From Bathymodiolus japonicus methanotrophic gill symbiont (GTDB lineage Bacteria > Pseudomonadota > Gammaproteobacteria > Methylococcales > Methylomonadaceae), in the NCBI RefSeq assembly GCF_019721995.1, contig NZ_BLYC01000006.1, forward strand, positions 124,001 to 188,000: a stretch of 64,000 nucleotides of DNA, given 5' to 3'. Shown in pieces: positions 1-9,644 of this stretch. Both the position numbers and the translations under genes were made by a program. Below the pieces are notes generated by a model. That model did no database searches. It was not told where the DNA came from and saw only the letters and a program-made list of their open reading frames with translations. Each line of letters begins with the position of its first letter. Position 1 is the stretch's first letter.

Positions 1-98
1 AAGTAGGGGTTTGCTATAAACATGGCAAAACCACCTAAAATAAACCTCGATACACCAGCATGGTGTATTTCAGCTACTCAATAATTGGGAAACTTCAG
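1..98 (+). mobile_element. MITE2 copy, 3' part (runs off window start)
   Basis: Right portion of a 204-bp non-autonomous element that occurs complete at 11612-11815 and 17599-17802. It ends in ATTGGGAAACTTCAG, the inverted-repeat end of the family. It lies directly against the msrQ coding sequence and has removed that gene's start. Confidence 0.9.
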
Positions 99-703
99 TA
101 ATAAAAGTCCTCATATTTTTACTTAGCCTAAGCCCTTTCCTGCTATTGCTTAATGATACCGTTCACGATCAATTGGGCGCAAACCCGATACAGACCCTGC
201 ACTTTAGTCTCGGCGACTGGGCGCTGAGTTTTCTATGTATAGGACTGGCTTTAACCCCATTAAAAAAACTTATTAAGCAAAGCTGGCCAACCCGATTCAG
301 GCGCATGGTGGGCTTGTTTGCCTTTTTTTATGCCAGCATGCATTTCCTGGTTTATATCGCGCTTGACCTTTCATTATCATGGGAGGAGTTTGTTGATGAA
401 GTACCTAAAAGCCCCTACATTCTAGTCGAACTGTTTACTTATTTACTGCTGATTCCTTTAGCAATCAGCTCACCCAAGGCTATACAAAAACGGCTGGGCA
501 AGCACTGGGTACAATTACATAAACTGGTCTACATTGCTGGGATCAGCGCTGTTATCCATTACCTCTGGTTAGTCAAATCTGACTATCGCGAGCCCATTTT
601 TTATGCATGTATCATGTTTGTACTGCTTTCATTGCGTATATTTACTTACCTGAAAACCCGAAAAGCAACCAGCTTTTTTGTAAAACACTGCTCAACTACA
701 TAA
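99..703 (+). pseudogene. msrQ: MsrQ-like heme-binding membrane subunit, 5'-truncated by MITE2
   Basis: Encodes the membrane heme-binding partner of MsrP, the periplasmic methionine-sulfoxide reductase; the ferric-reductase-like transmembrane fold passes electrons from the quinone or flavin pool to MsrP. The sequence shows several hydrophobic helices and the family features LHFSLGDWAL, TRFRRMVGL, the histidine in YASMHF and HKLVY...VIHYLW (heme-ligand histidines). The reading frame is open back into the MITE with no ATG, GTG or TTG at a sensible place; the nearest internal start (TTG at 146) would drop the first helix residues. About 15 N-terminal residues and the promoter are therefore lost unless the MITE supplies expression. 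The partner msrP is expected upstream, outside the window. The family call is good; function is doubtful because of the missing start. Confidence 0.75.
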
Positions 704-774
704 GGAAAAACACCTGCATGTATTTTTTAAGCTATAATTAGTGGATTTTTTTACGCTTAAATAACCTCGATATA

Positions 775-1695
775 GTGTCCAGTTCAAATAACGTTTTATC
801 TACCTTTCAAGGACTTATCCTTGCATTACAAAATTATTGGTCTGAGCAAGGCTGTGTTTTATTACAACCTCTCGATTTAGAAGTCGGTGCAGGAACATTT
901 CACCCGGCTACCTTCCTGCGTGCTATTGGCCCTGAGCCCTGGAATGCGGCTTATGTTCAGCCTTCGCGCCGTCCTACCGATGGTCGTTATGGAGAAAACC
1001 CAAATCGCTTGCAGCATTATTATCAATTTCAGGTGGTTTTAAAGCCGTCTCCTGATGATATACAGGAACTATATCTTGGCTCTTTACGTCATCTTGGCCT
1101 GGATTTACTGGAACATGATGTGCGTTTTGTTGAGGATAACTGGGAATCTCCAACGCTCGGCGCCTGGGGCTTAGGCTGGGAAGTCTGGCTCAACGGCATG
1201 GAAGTCTCGCAGTTTACTTATTTTCAGCAGGTGGGTGGATTGGAATGTCACCCTGTCACCGGCGAATTAACCTACGGCCTTGAACGTATTGCCATGTACA
1301 TACAAGGCGCAAAAAGTGTGTATGACCTGGTCTGGTCTAAAGGGCCACAAGGCACTGTAACCTATGGCGACGTATTTCATCAAAATGAAGTGGAAATGTC
1401 CGAGTATAACTTTGATCATGCCAAAGTTGATTTTCTGTTTAGCTGCTTTGATACCTATGAAACTGAGTCGGCCATGCTGATCGAGCAAGGTCTGGCGCTA
1501 CCTGCTTATGAAATGGTACTAAAAGCATCGCATACCTTTAATTTACTCGATGCCCGTCATGCGATTTCGGTAACTGAGCGCCAGCGCTATATCCTCAGAG
1601 TAAGGAATATGTCTAAAGCCGTAGCCGCAACCTATTATGCCAGCAGGGAAGCCCGCTGCTTTCCCATGGTACAAGCAGCGGGAGAAACAGCGTGA
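775..1695 (+). CDS. glyQ: glycyl-tRNA synthetase alpha subunit
   Basis: Catalytic subunit of the bacterial alpha2-beta2 glycyl-tRNA synthetase, which attaches glycine to tRNA-Gly in the cytosol. The 306-residue product matches the usual length of about 300 and opens with the conserved [32 protein letters not shown] (motif 2 region), [21 protein letters not shown] (motif 3 region) and a C-terminal RQRYILRVR segment are all visible. Translation starts at GTG; no strong ribosome-binding site is seen. The last codons overlap the glyS start (GTGA), so the two subunits are translationally coupled. It is the first gene of a tight run glyQ-glyS-gmhB-plsC-lipoprotein. Confidence 0.97.
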   Translation: MSSSNNVLSTFQGLILALQNYWSEQGCVLLQPLDLEVGAGTFHPATFLRAIGPEPWNAAYVQPSRRPTDGRYGENPNRLQHYYQFQVVLKPSPDDIQELYLGSLRHLGLDLLEHDVRFVEDNWESPTLGAWGLGWEVWLNGMEVSQFTYFQQVGGLECHPVTGELTYGLERIAMYIQGAKSVYDLVWSKGPQGTVTYGDVFHQNEVEMSEYNFDHAKVDFLFSCFDTYETESAMLIEQGLALPAYEMVLKASHTFNLLDARHAISVTERQRYILRVRNMSKAVAATYYASREARCFPMVQAAGETA

Positions 1696-3761
1696 GCAAT
1701 ACTCAACACCTGTTGTTTGAACTAGGCTGTGAAGAGCTGCCTCCTGCGTCATTACGCAAACTTAGTAACGCCTTACTGGAAAATGTTCAGCAAGGTCTTA
1801 ACCAGGCAGGCCTAAACTATGGCGAGTGTATTGCCTATGCAACGCCGCGCCGCCTGGCCGTTTTAATAAAAGATCTAGCCAGCTCACAGGCTGATAAACA
1901 TATCGAAAAACGTGGCCCTGCAGTGCAAGCCGCTTTTGATGCGAAAGGCGAGCCTAGCAAGGCATGCCTCGGCTTTGCCAAAAGCTGCGGCACCACTGTA
2001 GAGCAACTCAGCACACTTAAAACTGGTAAAGGTGAATGGCTAAGCTTTAGCCAAGAAGTCAAAGGTCAGCCCAGTGTCGTTTTAATTCCAGAGATTATCG
2101 CCAAAAGTATCAATCAGTTACCGATTGCCAAGCGTATGCGCTGGGGCGCATCGAATACAGAATTTGTACGCCCGGTGCACTGGGCTCTGTTGATGTATGG
2201 GCAAGATGTCATTGATACTGAAATTCTAGGTTTAAGTACTGGCAATATCACCTACGGTCATCGCTTCCATGCGCCTAAAGCGATTACTGTAACAGCGCCT
2301 GAAAAGTATGCAACGATCTTGCTGGGACAAGGAAAAGTCATCGCTGACTTTAATCAGCGCATGCAAATCATTCGCGATGCAGCTAATAGTGCCGCATCTG
2401 CCGTCAGCGGCATAGCACATATTGAAGAGGGCTTACTCGAAGAAATTGCCGCTCTGAACGAATTTCCAGTCCCTATTACCGGAAATTTTGCTACCCGTTA
2501 TCTGGCTCTACCGGCTGAAGTATTGATTACCACCATGCAGATTAACCAGAAATATTTTCCAGTTAAAAATGCCGAGGGTGATTTACTTGCGCACTTTATT
2601 ACCTTTAGTAATATTGAGAGCAAAAATCCGGTTTCTATTCAGCAGGGTAATGAACGAGTAATTATGCCTCGTCTGGCAGATGCCGAATTTTTCTGGAATC
2701 AGGATCGTAAATTTAGTCTGGAGGAACGTACCGGGAAATTAGATACTATTATCTTCCAGAAAAAATTAGGTAGCCTGGCAGATAAATCACAGCGAGTCGA
2801 AAAGCTTGCCGAGTTTATTGCCGATAGTTTGCAGCAAGATAGTAACCTGGTCACCCGGGCGGCAAAACTGGCAAAAACTGACCTTGTGACTAATATGGTT
2901 GAGGAATTTGGCAGTTTACAGGGGCTAATGGGGCGTTATTACGCCTTAGCAGATGGCGAAAATCCGGAAGTTGCACAAGCGATTGAAGAGCAATATTACC
3001 CTAAGCAATCTGGTAGTGCGACTGCAGCGAATGCCACAGGACAAATCCTGGCGATTGCAGAAAAAATTGATACCTTAACCGGTATTTTTAGTGCTTGCTT
3101 AATCCCTAGTGGCGATAAAGACCCCTATGCTTTAAGGCGTACTGCTTTAGGTGTGCTAAGAACTATTATTGAAAACAAGCTAGAAATCAATCTACTATCC
3201 TGTTTAGATTTTTCTCTACAGGAATTCAAGCATGAGTTTGATTTAGAAAAAACACGCAAGCTGCTAATTGCCTTCGTTTATGAGCGCTTAAAAGGCCATA
3301 GTCTTGAGCATGGGTATACAGCAGATGAATTTGCTGCTGTTTTCGCCATCCTGCCAGCAAAACCCTATGATTTTCAACGCCGCTTGCAGGCGGTGCAAAA
3401 CTTCAGGACGCTACCGGAGGCGGAAAGTCTGGCTGCTGCTAATAAGCGTATTGCTAATATTCTTAAAAAGACTGATAACCAGGCAGCGGAAACTATAGGA
3501 CAATTAATTGAAGCAGCGGAAATCACCCTGTTCGCGTCTGCCCAACAAGCTGAAAAAGATGTTGCACCATTACTAGCAGCATCAGATTATCAGGCTGCGT
3601 TAAATCGCCTCGCGGGTTTGCGCGAGGATGTTGATCGCTTTTTCGATGATGTCATGGTGATGTGTGATGATCCAGACTTACGTGCTAATCGTTTGGCCTT
3701 GCTAACCAAGCTATCAACCTTATTTTTACAGATAGCTGATATATCAAAATTGCAAAGCTAA
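1692..3761 (+). CDS. glyS: glycyl-tRNA synthetase beta subunit
   Basis: Beta subunit of the tetrameric glycyl-tRNA synthetase, needed for tRNA binding and anticodon recognition. At 689 residues it is the normal length. It opens with [12 protein letters not shown], carries [11 protein letters not shown], the KRMRWG segment and [21 protein letters not shown], all family hallmarks, and ends in the DALR-like anticodon-binding domain (FFDDVMVM...NRLALL). GTG start overlapping the glyQ stop by four bases; the stop TAA overlaps the gmhB ATG. Intact. Confidence 0.97.
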   Translation: MSNTQHLLFELGCEELPPASLRKLSNALLENVQQGLNQAGLNYGECIAYATPRRLAVLIKDLASSQADKHIEKRGPAVQAAFDAKGEPSKACLGFAKSCGTTVEQLSTLKTGKGEWLSFSQEVKGQPSVVLIPEIIAKSINQLPIAKRMRWGASNTEFVRPVHWALLMYGQDVIDTEILGLSTGNITYGHRFHAPKAITVTAPEKYATILLGQGKVIADFNQRMQIIRDAANSAASAVSGIAHIEEGLLEEIAALNEFPVPITGNFATRYLALPAEVLITTMQINQKYFPVKNAEGDLLAHFITFSNIESKNPVSIQQGNERVIMPRLADAEFFWNQDRKFSLEERTGKLDTIIFQKKLGSLADKSQRVEKLAEFIADSLQQDSNLVTRAAKLAKTDLVTNMVEEFGSLQGLMGRYYALADGENPEVAQAIEEQYYPKQSGSATAANATGQILAIAEKIDTLTGIFSACLIPSGDKDPYALRRTALGVLRTIIENKLEINLLSCLDFSLQEFKHEFDLEKTRKLLIAFVYERLKGHSLEHGYTADEFAAVFAILPAKPYDFQRRLQAVQNFRTLPEAESLAAANKRIANILKKTDNQAAETIGQLIEAAEITLFASAQQAEKDVAPLLAASDYQAALNRLAGLREDVDRFFDDVMVMCDDPDLRANRLALLTKLSTLFLQIADISKLQS

Positions 3762-4306
3762 TGACCGCACCTAAAAAATATATCCTACTGGATCGTGATG
3801 GTGTCATCAATCACGATTCAGGTGATTTTATAAAATCACCTGATGAATGGCTACCGATCGACAAAAGCCTGGAAGCCATTGCTTTATTAACTCGACATGG
3901 ATATCAAGTCGTGATTATTACCAATCAATCGGGGGTAGGACGTGGTTTGTATAGTGATGCAACTCTTACCGACATGCACCTTAAAATGTCCCGCTTGACG
4001 GAAGCAGTAGGTGGCAAAATAAGCCATATTTATTATTGCCCACACTTGCCTGATGCCGGCTGCAAATGTCGTAAACCCCTGCCCGGCATGCTGCATCAAT
4101 TTAGCGCTGATGCAGACGTGGCACTGAATGATATTTTCTTTATCGGTGATTCATTACGCGACATCCAAGCAGGCATCGCGGCGGGGGCAAAGCCCATTTT
4201 AGTCAAAACTGGAAACGGTGCAAAAACCCTAGCCGCTAATCCTGATTTAAACATTCCTATTTTTGAGAATCTTTATGACGCAACAGCACACATCTTATCA
4301 AGGTAG
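3761..4306 (+). CDS. gmhB: D-glycero-beta-D-manno-heptose 1,7-bisphosphate 7-phosphatase
   Basis: HAD-family phosphatase that removes the C7 phosphate of heptose bisphosphate during ADP-heptose synthesis for the LPS inner core. The nucleophile motif DRDGVIN lies near residue 9, ITNQSGVGRG is HAD motif II, and GDSLRDIQAG near the C-terminus is motif IV. The zinc-binding loop CPHLPDAGCKCRKP (about residues 90-104) separates GmhB from histidinol phosphatase. Length 181 fits. Start ATG overlaps the glyS stop, and the 3' end overlaps the following acyltransferase, so it is cotranscribed with both. Confidence 0.95.
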   Translation: MTAPKKYILLDRDGVINHDSGDFIKSPDEWLPIDKSLEAIALLTRHGYQVVIITNQSGVGRGLYSDATLTDMHLKMSRLTEAVGGKISHIYYCPHLPDAGCKCRKPLPGMLHQFSADADVALNDIFFIGDSLRDIQAGIAAGAKPILVKTGNGAKTLAANPDLNIPIFENLYDATAHILSR

Positions 4307-5048
4307 CCGACTCTTGCTTTATCTCCGTTCGGGCTTGTTATTTATTGTGGTACTAAGTGCTGCAATAATAATAAGCCTGCTGGTGTTGCTGGCAACATTA
4401 TTACCTTTTGCACTGCAATATAAGCTAGCATCATTCTGGGGGACTTATGTTATGTTTATGACTAAAGTAATCTGTGGACTGAGCTATCAGGCTTCCGGAC
4501 TGGAAAATATTACCCCAGAGCAAAATGCCATCGTCCTGTGTAAACATCAGTCCGCATGGGAAACAATTTTCTTAATGGCGGCATTACCGCCCTCGAGTGT
4601 CCTGTTAAAAAAATCCCTGCTTAAGATCCCGTTTTGGGGCTGGGCAATGGCGACCTTGAAACCTATTGCTATCGATCGCTCTAATCCTAAACAAGCCTTA
4701 GCGCAATTATTAAAACAAGGGGCGAAACGACTGCAGGAAGGCTACTGGCTAGTTATATATCCGGAAGGAACACGCATGGCACCAGGAGAGCAAGGGAAAT
4801 TCAGTGCCAGCGGCAGTTTACTTGCGCAACGCACGGGTTACCCGATTATTCCCATAGCGCATAACGCAGGTGAATTCTGGCCGCGCAATAGTTTTTTAAA
4901 ATATCCTGGGGTTATCCAGGTCAAAATCGGCCCGGCGATACCGACTGAAGGCAGAAAAAGCAGAGACATTAATACCGATGCAGAAGCATGGATTAAAAAT
5001 GCCATGCAAGAAATTGATACGACTACACACACTTTAAAAAACTTATGA
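4275..5048 (+). CDS. plsC: 1-acyl-sn-glycerol-3-phosphate acyltransferase family protein
   Basis: Acyltransferase that makes phosphatidic acid from lysophosphatidic acid at the inner membrane. One strong N-terminal membrane segment (SGLLFIVVLSAAIIISLLVLL) precedes the LPLAT domain. Block I is KHQSAWE (an H-x4-E variant common in this subgroup instead of H-x4-D), block II PIAIDRS, block III YPEGTR and block IV PIIPIAHNAG. I choose ATG 4275 (MTQQHTS) rather than the TTG at 4263; it overlaps gmhB by 32 bases. The stop overlaps the next gene's ATG. Substrate is inferred from the family; a lysophospholipid-modifying paralogue is possible. Confidence 0.9.
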   Translation: MTQQHTSYQGSRLLLYLRSGLLFIVVLSAAIIISLLVLLATLLPFALQYKLASFWGTYVMFMTKVICGLSYQASGLENITPEQNAIVLCKHQSAWETIFLMAALPPSSVLLKKSLLKIPFWGWAMATLKPIAIDRSNPKQALAQLLKQGAKRLQEGYWLVIYPEGTRMAPGEQGKFSASGSLLAQRTGYPIIPIAHNAGEFWPRNSFLKYPGVIQVKIGPAIPTEGRKSRDINTDAEAWIKNAMQEIDTTTHTLKNL

Positions 5049-5473
5049 AAAAATTATTACTTATCAGCGTTTCCGCCTTATTATTAACCGCCTGTACCGA
5101 ACAACAGGAATATGAAGCAACAGTCCTAGAACAAATAAGCAATGACCCGGATATTAAATCCTACCATCTTGACCCTGCGACTGTCGCTGACTGTATTGTT
5201 GACCTATCCTCAAAAAAAATGCCCGGGCTCGCACCATTTGAGCCTATACGCAAGACTGCCTATAAGGGCTATACAAAAATGATCGCTATCAAGACACCCG
5301 AAAAACCCGAGGAAGTTTTAGCCGAATTACGCCTGAGCTTTGGTTCAGCTCAGGCGCTTGCTGATGCACATAGAAATTATTCTAAGAGCTACCTAGAATG
5401 TGTTTCGACCGTGACCAATCTTGAGTTAGATGATGAAGAAGGTGATATCACTGAAGAGCTGGTACAAAATTAA
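5045..5473 (+). CDS. small lipoprotein of unknown function
   Basis: Product of 142 residues with a textbook lipoprotein signal: MKK, hydrophobic core, and the lipobox LLTAC with the acylated cysteine at residue 17. The mature part is acidic and contains the segment VADCIVDLSSKKMPG, seen in small conserved gammaproteobacterial proteins of no known function. It starts within the last codon of plsC (ATGA), so it is the last gene of the glyQ operon. No enzymatic motif is recognised. Confidence 0.85.
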   Translation: MKKLLLISVSALLLTACTEQQEYEATVLEQISNDPDIKSYHLDPATVADCIVDLSSKKMPGLAPFEPIRKTAYKGYTKMIAIKTPEKPEEVLAELRLSFGSAQALADAHRNYSKSYLECVSTVTNLELDDEEGDITEELVQN

Positions 5474-5710
5474 GCAATAAGCAAAACACACGGAGTTAGA
5501 CTTTTCTCTCTAAGGAACGCGTCCGGAATAAGTTTGGCACACCGCTACGCTAGCGCAGGATTTATGTTCGTATCTAAAGCGTAGAAACAGGCGCATAGCT
5601 GGCTGCGCAACTATTTCTACAATGCAGAAGGCGAGCATAAACACAAGGTAGTTGTCGAAGTTATTTCGTGCACGTTCCTAAACAGTTTAATCCGGTAATA
5701 TCTTGCCTCA
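5474..5710. other. intergenic region with inverted repeats between convergent genes
   Basis: No gene seen. The stretch holds an imperfect palindrome (GTAGAAA near 5580 with TTTCTAC near 5615 around GGCGCAT...GCGC) and lies between two convergent genes, so it may serve as a bidirectional terminator or be a decayed REP-type repeat. Confidence 0.4.
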
Positions 5711-6814
5711 CTAATTTACTACAAAGCCAGCCAGCCATTGTCCCGCCCTAGGTTGAGACACCTCTCCCTGGGCATCGGTGAACCTAAAGGGCACAGACAC
5801 TAGGCTCATTCCCCGATTTACCTGTACAGCAAAGTGCAAATGCGGCCCGGAGCTAAACCCTGTATTCCCCGAATAAGCAATTAATTGCCCGGCCCTTACC
5901 CGCATACCGGCATAAACTTGTGCCCGATCGACTTGTAAATGCGCATAAACCGCCATCGATCCATCGTCATGTAAAATCCTGATGTTATTCGCGCGTGCTT
6001 TATACGCCTGCTTATCCGTGCCACCTTTAAAAAAATCATTTTCCAGGCTCATGACTACGCCCGCTCGAGCAGCATGTACCTCGGAACCTTCTGGCATAGA
6101 CAAATCTACAGCATATTTGTTTTGCTTGTCAGTATGTGAAAACTTGCCATTAAAGGACTGACTAACCTGATACTTTCTATAACTGGCAAATGGAGGATAG
6201 TACACTGCCTGAGTATCATACCGAGCCGAAGGGTCACCAAGCGAATACCGATAACTCAGCGCATATCGCCAGCCCTGAAATTCATCTACTGCACCCAGTC
6301 CAAACAATGGCTTGGAAACGCCAGGCTGCACCACAAACTTTCTCGGCAGAACAGGGCTAGACTGTACATTCTGCTGTTCATAAAAAACCACCTCCACTTC
6401 AATCGGACCAAAATAATCATTTCTAATGACAAACTCTGGCTGCCGCTTCTCGCCTATCTGATTAAGCCGGACGCGCTGCTTGCTGGCAACTTTTAATTGC
6501 CGAACTTCAACTTTAAACTCCTCGCTTTGTCTAGCTGAAGGAGCTTTGTCGGTATAATGCCAGCCGCCTTTTTCGTCCTGATACTTGTACAGCTTCTTCG
6601 CTTCGCTCGGCATGCTTGTCAGGCACAAGCATAGCAACACCAGGCTAGTGCAGCACCTATTTGGGCTTGATGCATAGGGAGCCTTATATACTGCTAATTT
6701 AAAAACTAAATTCCAGTTAGCTTTTAATCCGTCCTGAATAGCGGCTGCAATAGCAGCGAAATTCCATCCGGCCATTCTTATTGTGCGATAGGGTTGGTCA
6801 TTAGGCTTTATCAT
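5711..6814 (-). CDS. M23-family peptidase with N-terminal DUF4124 domain, exported
   Basis: Predicted periplasmic LytM-type cell-wall hydrolase. Order: a long N-terminal extension, a hydrophobic signal-like stretch (LVLLCLCLTSMPSEA, about residues 58-72), a DUF4124 segment (LYKYQDEKGGWHYTDKAP), a beta-rich middle region, then the M23 domain with YAVDLSMPEG, AARAGVV, SGNTGFSSGPHLHF. The HLHF histidines and the aspartate in AVDLS are present, but the usual first zinc histidine four residues before that aspartate is a lysine here, as in some DUF4124-linked M23 proteins, so catalysis is uncertain. The annotated start puts the signal 57 residues in; a start nearer the signal is likely but none is obvious. 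Confidence 0.82.
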   Translation of the reverse strand: MIKPNDQPYRTIRMAGWNFAAIAAAIQDGLKANWNLVFKLAVYKAPYASSPNRCCTSLVLLCLCLTSMPSEAKKLYKYQDEKGGWHYTDKAPSARQSEEFKVEVRQLKVASKQRVRLNQIGEKRQPEFVIRNDYFGPIEVEVVFYEQQNVQSSPVLPRKFVVQPGVSKPLFGLGAVDEFQGWRYALSYRYSLGDPSARYDTQAVYYPPFASYRKYQVSQSFNGKFSHTDKQNKYAVDLSMPEGSEVHAARAGVVMSLENDFFKGGTDKQAYKARANNIRILHDDGSMAVYAHLQVDRAQVYAGMRVRAGQLIAYSGNTGFSSGPHLHFAVQVNRGMSLVSVPFRFTDAQGEVSQPRAGQWLAGFVVN

Positions 6815-6881
6815 GATCTCACTATATTGCGATTATGCCCTGGATGCAATAGTCAGCTATGGTAAAAATACCCACTAGTGC

Positions 6882-7148
6882 TTACAGCAGACTATGCATT
6901 GCAACCTGTAATTTTTCGTTAAGCACATGATTTATCAAACAGTTATTATCACTATCAAAATTCTGCTTAAAGCTTGGAATAGACAGGCTTGCTTTTAGAT
7001 CGCCATTAAAATTCTCAACAGAACTCACTGCTGTTGCCAAAACTTTAGCTGCTCCCCCAGCACCTGGGGACGTTGCAAGTAGCACCACGGGCTTATGTTG
7101 AAAGATTTCTTGGTTGATGCGCGAGCACCAGTCAAATAGATTCTTATA
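6882..7148 (-). pseudogene. NADPH-dependent FMN reductase, C-terminal half (separated from 11181-11438)
   Basis: C-terminal half of a flavodoxin-fold NAD(P)H:FMN oxidoreductase, with the conserved HKPVVLLATSPGAGGA loop. Its N-terminal half lies at 11176-11438 on the same strand. Joining the two at a single copy of TTATA restores an uninterrupted 175-codon frame reading ...SYTAAYKNLFDWCSRI.... The gene was split by the 4-kb composite transposon at 7149-11175 and is presumably inactive. Confidence 0.88.
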
Positions 7149-7300
7149 CTCGATGTTCAAGTTTTCAGCTATAACTGGGCTAAGAAAAGTAAATTTTTCC
7201 GGTTTTGTTTTATAAGTGATTGATTTACAATGATGTTGATGCTTTCTTTGTCAGTAAAATTATCAATAAAATCAATCAGTTAAAAAACTTGAACATCGAG
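7149..7300. mobile_element. MITE1 copy
   Basis: 152-bp element with inverted ends CTCGATGTTCAAGTTTT matching those of the autonomous ISa. Flanks are TTATA on the left and TAACA on the right, so this copy does not carry its own duplication; it is the left end of the composite. Confidence 0.9.
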
Positions 7301-7763
7301 TAACACTGAAGTTTCTTAAGAAATTCATCAAGCAACCATTCGCAATAAAACGGCTACCACCGAATTTACAGGGGAGCTGCTGTATTTGGGGCGAACCCTT
7401 TCAAAATCCGGATCCAAAGCCGCTTCGGCAATGATGCGGCGGATATCTGAAAAGGCGAAACTGGCTCGGCCCTTCACTTTGTGCCGACGTTCCGGATTGG
7501 TTTTTAAACGATCCGCGTAAATCCACGTCAGCGTTGTTGCCATCATACAGAAGTTCAAATGGTTGGTCACTGCCTGCGCATTTCGACACTGACTTTTCTG
7601 ACTCCCTATGTCTTGCTTGAGCTCTTTGAACCCGGATTCGATTTTCCATCGCGCACCATAATACTCAATAATCTGTGTGATGGATAAACTTAGATCGGTC
7701 GTAAACAAAGCAATCCACTGTGTGCGACGAAACACCCAGACAACCTGAACGGGTCGTTTCAAT

Positions 7764-8023
7764 CGCTGTCAGCCCCGGACGGGCTGATAGTCTCCAGAAG
7801 GCGCAGGGAAATTTGCCAATCCGAAGTGCGCGATAGCGCGCGAGGGAGGCTAAAATTTTATCCCGAATAGCCGTAGAGCCATTTGTGGTAGCCATGACTG
7901 AGCTGCTTTGTGCTCAGTCTGTGGCGGACGCAGGGCGGCTGGAGCATCTCCTATTCGCTGCGTAGGTGAACGAATTACGGCGACAGGAGTCCCGGAATTT
8001 CGTGAGGTAGCATGGCGCGCCTG
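7764..8023 (+). repeat. SPE-B element
   Basis: 260-bp structured element starting CGCTGTCAGCC and ending GCGCGCCTG. Removing it restores TTTCAAT|GTTTTCAGC exactly as in the uninterrupted ISc copy at 40.4 kb; no target duplication. Antisense to the transposase gene. Confidence 0.92.
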
Positions 8024-8377
8024 GTTTTCAGCATGACAACGCGACTATAAGCCCTGACTTCACGCTGTTTTCCATAGAGATTCACGGTATACGATCGGGC
8101 CTTTTGTTGTACTGTTTTTGCCATGTCTGTGGCTGACCCCAGACGCTGCCCGTACTTTTTATTCCGCCCCCTCTGCTTGGGTTTTCTTTTTTCTGGACGA
8201 TCGTACAGTACATTATTGCACCTTAACCTAGAGAGAATATTAAACCGGCTTCCGATAGTTTTGTAAACAGGCTTCCATAGGCCATTGTTGCCAAACCAGC
8301 TATCAGTGACTGTCAATATCGGAGCGGTGGAAAAATGTTCTGCAATTGCAATCAGCATTTGAGCCGCCTGAGTCATC

Positions 8378-8672
8378 CGCTGAAAATCCTGGAAACGGAG
8401 CTTTAGCGAAGTGAAGATTTTTAGTCCGCGATAGCCGTAGGGCCGTTGTTTTTTCGGAGTCTGAGCGTTAGCGAAGGTGGAGACAAAATAAAAGGCCATC
8501 CGACACGGCGTCAAGTCATTTGGAGCCTATGTTCCGACCCCTTGTTGGGTCGGGACGAGGTGACGAGGACGAATCGGGGCCGCCGGAGGCATAAGTGGTC
8601 GCGTTAAGTTTTTGCTGCTTGCTTGGGCTGGGATGCCCAAAACAAGCTTTCGCAAAAATAGCGACTCCCCGA
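8378..8672 (+). repeat. SPE-C element
   Basis: 295-bp element starting CGCTGAAAATCC and ending CTCCCCGA, with a strong central hairpin around CCGACCCC...GGGTCGG. The flanks join as GCCATC|TTGGTC in the ISc consensus (one T reads G here); no target duplication. Confidence 0.9.
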
Positions 8673-8698
8673 GTGGTCTGGAAAGGAAGGACTTCCCC

Positions 8699-8978
8699 CG
8701 CTGAAAATCATGGAAACGGAGCTTAGCGAAGTGGTGATTTTTAGTCCCTGATAGGCGACAGGGCAATTCGCTGATTCGACGTGTGCTAGCAGCACGCGAG
8801 AGGAGCAAGAATTGCATTCCGAATAGCCGTCCAGCCAGTGAGGAAGTAATGACGAAGCGACTTTTGTGCGTAGTCGTTGCGGACGCAGGGCGCTCAGGGC
8901 ATCTCCCATCCGCTGCGTAGGTGAACGAATTATGGCGACAGGAGTCCCGGAATTTCGTGAGGTAGCATGGCGCGCCTG
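8699..8978 (+). repeat. SPE-A element at an ISc / M48-peptidase junction
   Basis: 280-bp element, CGCTGAAAATCATGG to GCGCGCCTG. Left flank is ISc, right flank is M48 peptidase coding sequence, so this insertion marks a rearrangement rather than a simple insertion. Confidence 0.92.
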
Positions 8979-9644
8979 TCTAGCCAGTGTCGTGTCTGGT
9001 ACAGGGTCACTGCTTAACTCTGCAATTCTTGCGCCTTATAACCGAGAGCAGGAAAATGATGCAGATGCGATAGGGCAGTTACTTGCTATTAAAGCCGGCT
9101 GGAATCCAGATGGTATTACCCATTTTCTTAGCACGCTCGCTGAAGATCATGGAAACGTAGCTTAGCGAAGTGGTGATTTTTAGTCCCTGATAGGCGACAG
9201 GGCAATTCGCTGATTCGACGTGTGCTAGCAGCACGCGAGAGGAGCAAGAATTGGATTCCGAATAGCCGTCCAGCCAGTGAGGTAGTAATGACGAAGCGGC
9301 TTTTGTGCGTAGTCGTTGCGGACGCAGGGCGTTCAGGGCATCTCCCATCCGCTGCGTAGGTGAACGAATTATGGCGACAGGAGTCCCGGAATTTCGTGAG
9401 GTAGCATGGCGCGCCTGAGATCGCGAAACTGCCCGGAAAGGGGAAGAGGAGGAGTTCGCTTTTCTTGCGACGCACCCGTCTACACCTAAGCGAGTTAAAG
9501 CCACTGAAACAAGAGCGGCTGAGCTTAAAGCGGATGGCAGTATCAGTCAGCAAAAAAACTCAGCGGTCAAAAATCATAAGGCTTTTCTGAGCATGCTTAA
9601 TGGCTTAATTGTCGGTGCAGATGTTAAACAAGGTATTTTTATTA
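8979..9644 (+). pseudogene. M48-family metallopeptidase fragment, interrupted by SPE-A
   Basis: Two pieces, 8979-9137 and 9418-9644, encode the middle of a periplasmic M48 (BepA/LoiP-like) zinc protease. The third zinc ligand region REQENDADAIGQ and the later GEEEEFAFLATHPSTPKRV are clear; the HEXXH part is missing because the gene is cut at 8979. Deleting the SPE-A at 9138-9417 rejoins ACGCT|AGATCGC in frame as FLSTLDRETARKG. The 3' side is cut by ISa. It cannot be functional and is cargo of the composite transposon. Confidence 0.85.
9138..9417 (+). repeat. SPE-A element inside M48 gene
   Basis: 280 bp, CGCTGAAGATC to GCGCGCCTG, in the same orientation as the gene. Exact removal restores the M48 reading frame with no duplicated or lost base visible. 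Confidence 0.92.

Larger units (their letters stand above)
7306..8698 (-). mobile_element. ISc copy 1 (IS4-type), disrupted and truncated
   Basis: Right end CTGAAGTTTCTTAAG and a transposase on the minus strand. The C-terminal part shows the IS4 Y-(2)-R-(3)-E-(6)-K signature in YYGARWKIESGFKELK. The gene is interrupted by SPE-B at 7764-8023 (ISc copy at 40411-40432 shows the uninterrupted junction) and SPE-C at 8378-8672, and the element stops abruptly at an SPE-A, beyond which unrelated M48 peptidase sequence begins. Confidence 0.88.

Noticed and set aside
3304-3498. Short frames inside glyS, gpmI, ctpA and transposases on other strands
   Set aside because: Shadows of well-supported genes.
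7764-8023. SPEs as self-splicing introns
   Set aside because: Precise joins look intron-like, but most SPEs in genes are antisense, the boundaries do not follow group I or II rules, and some insertions remove target DNA.
8604-9553. Repeated 70-140 codon open frames (such as MGDALNALRPQRLR...) at many positions
   Set aside because: They are frames through SPE-A and SPE-B on either strand, recur wherever the element sits, lack ribosome-binding sites, and the elements show base pairing rather than codon conservation.
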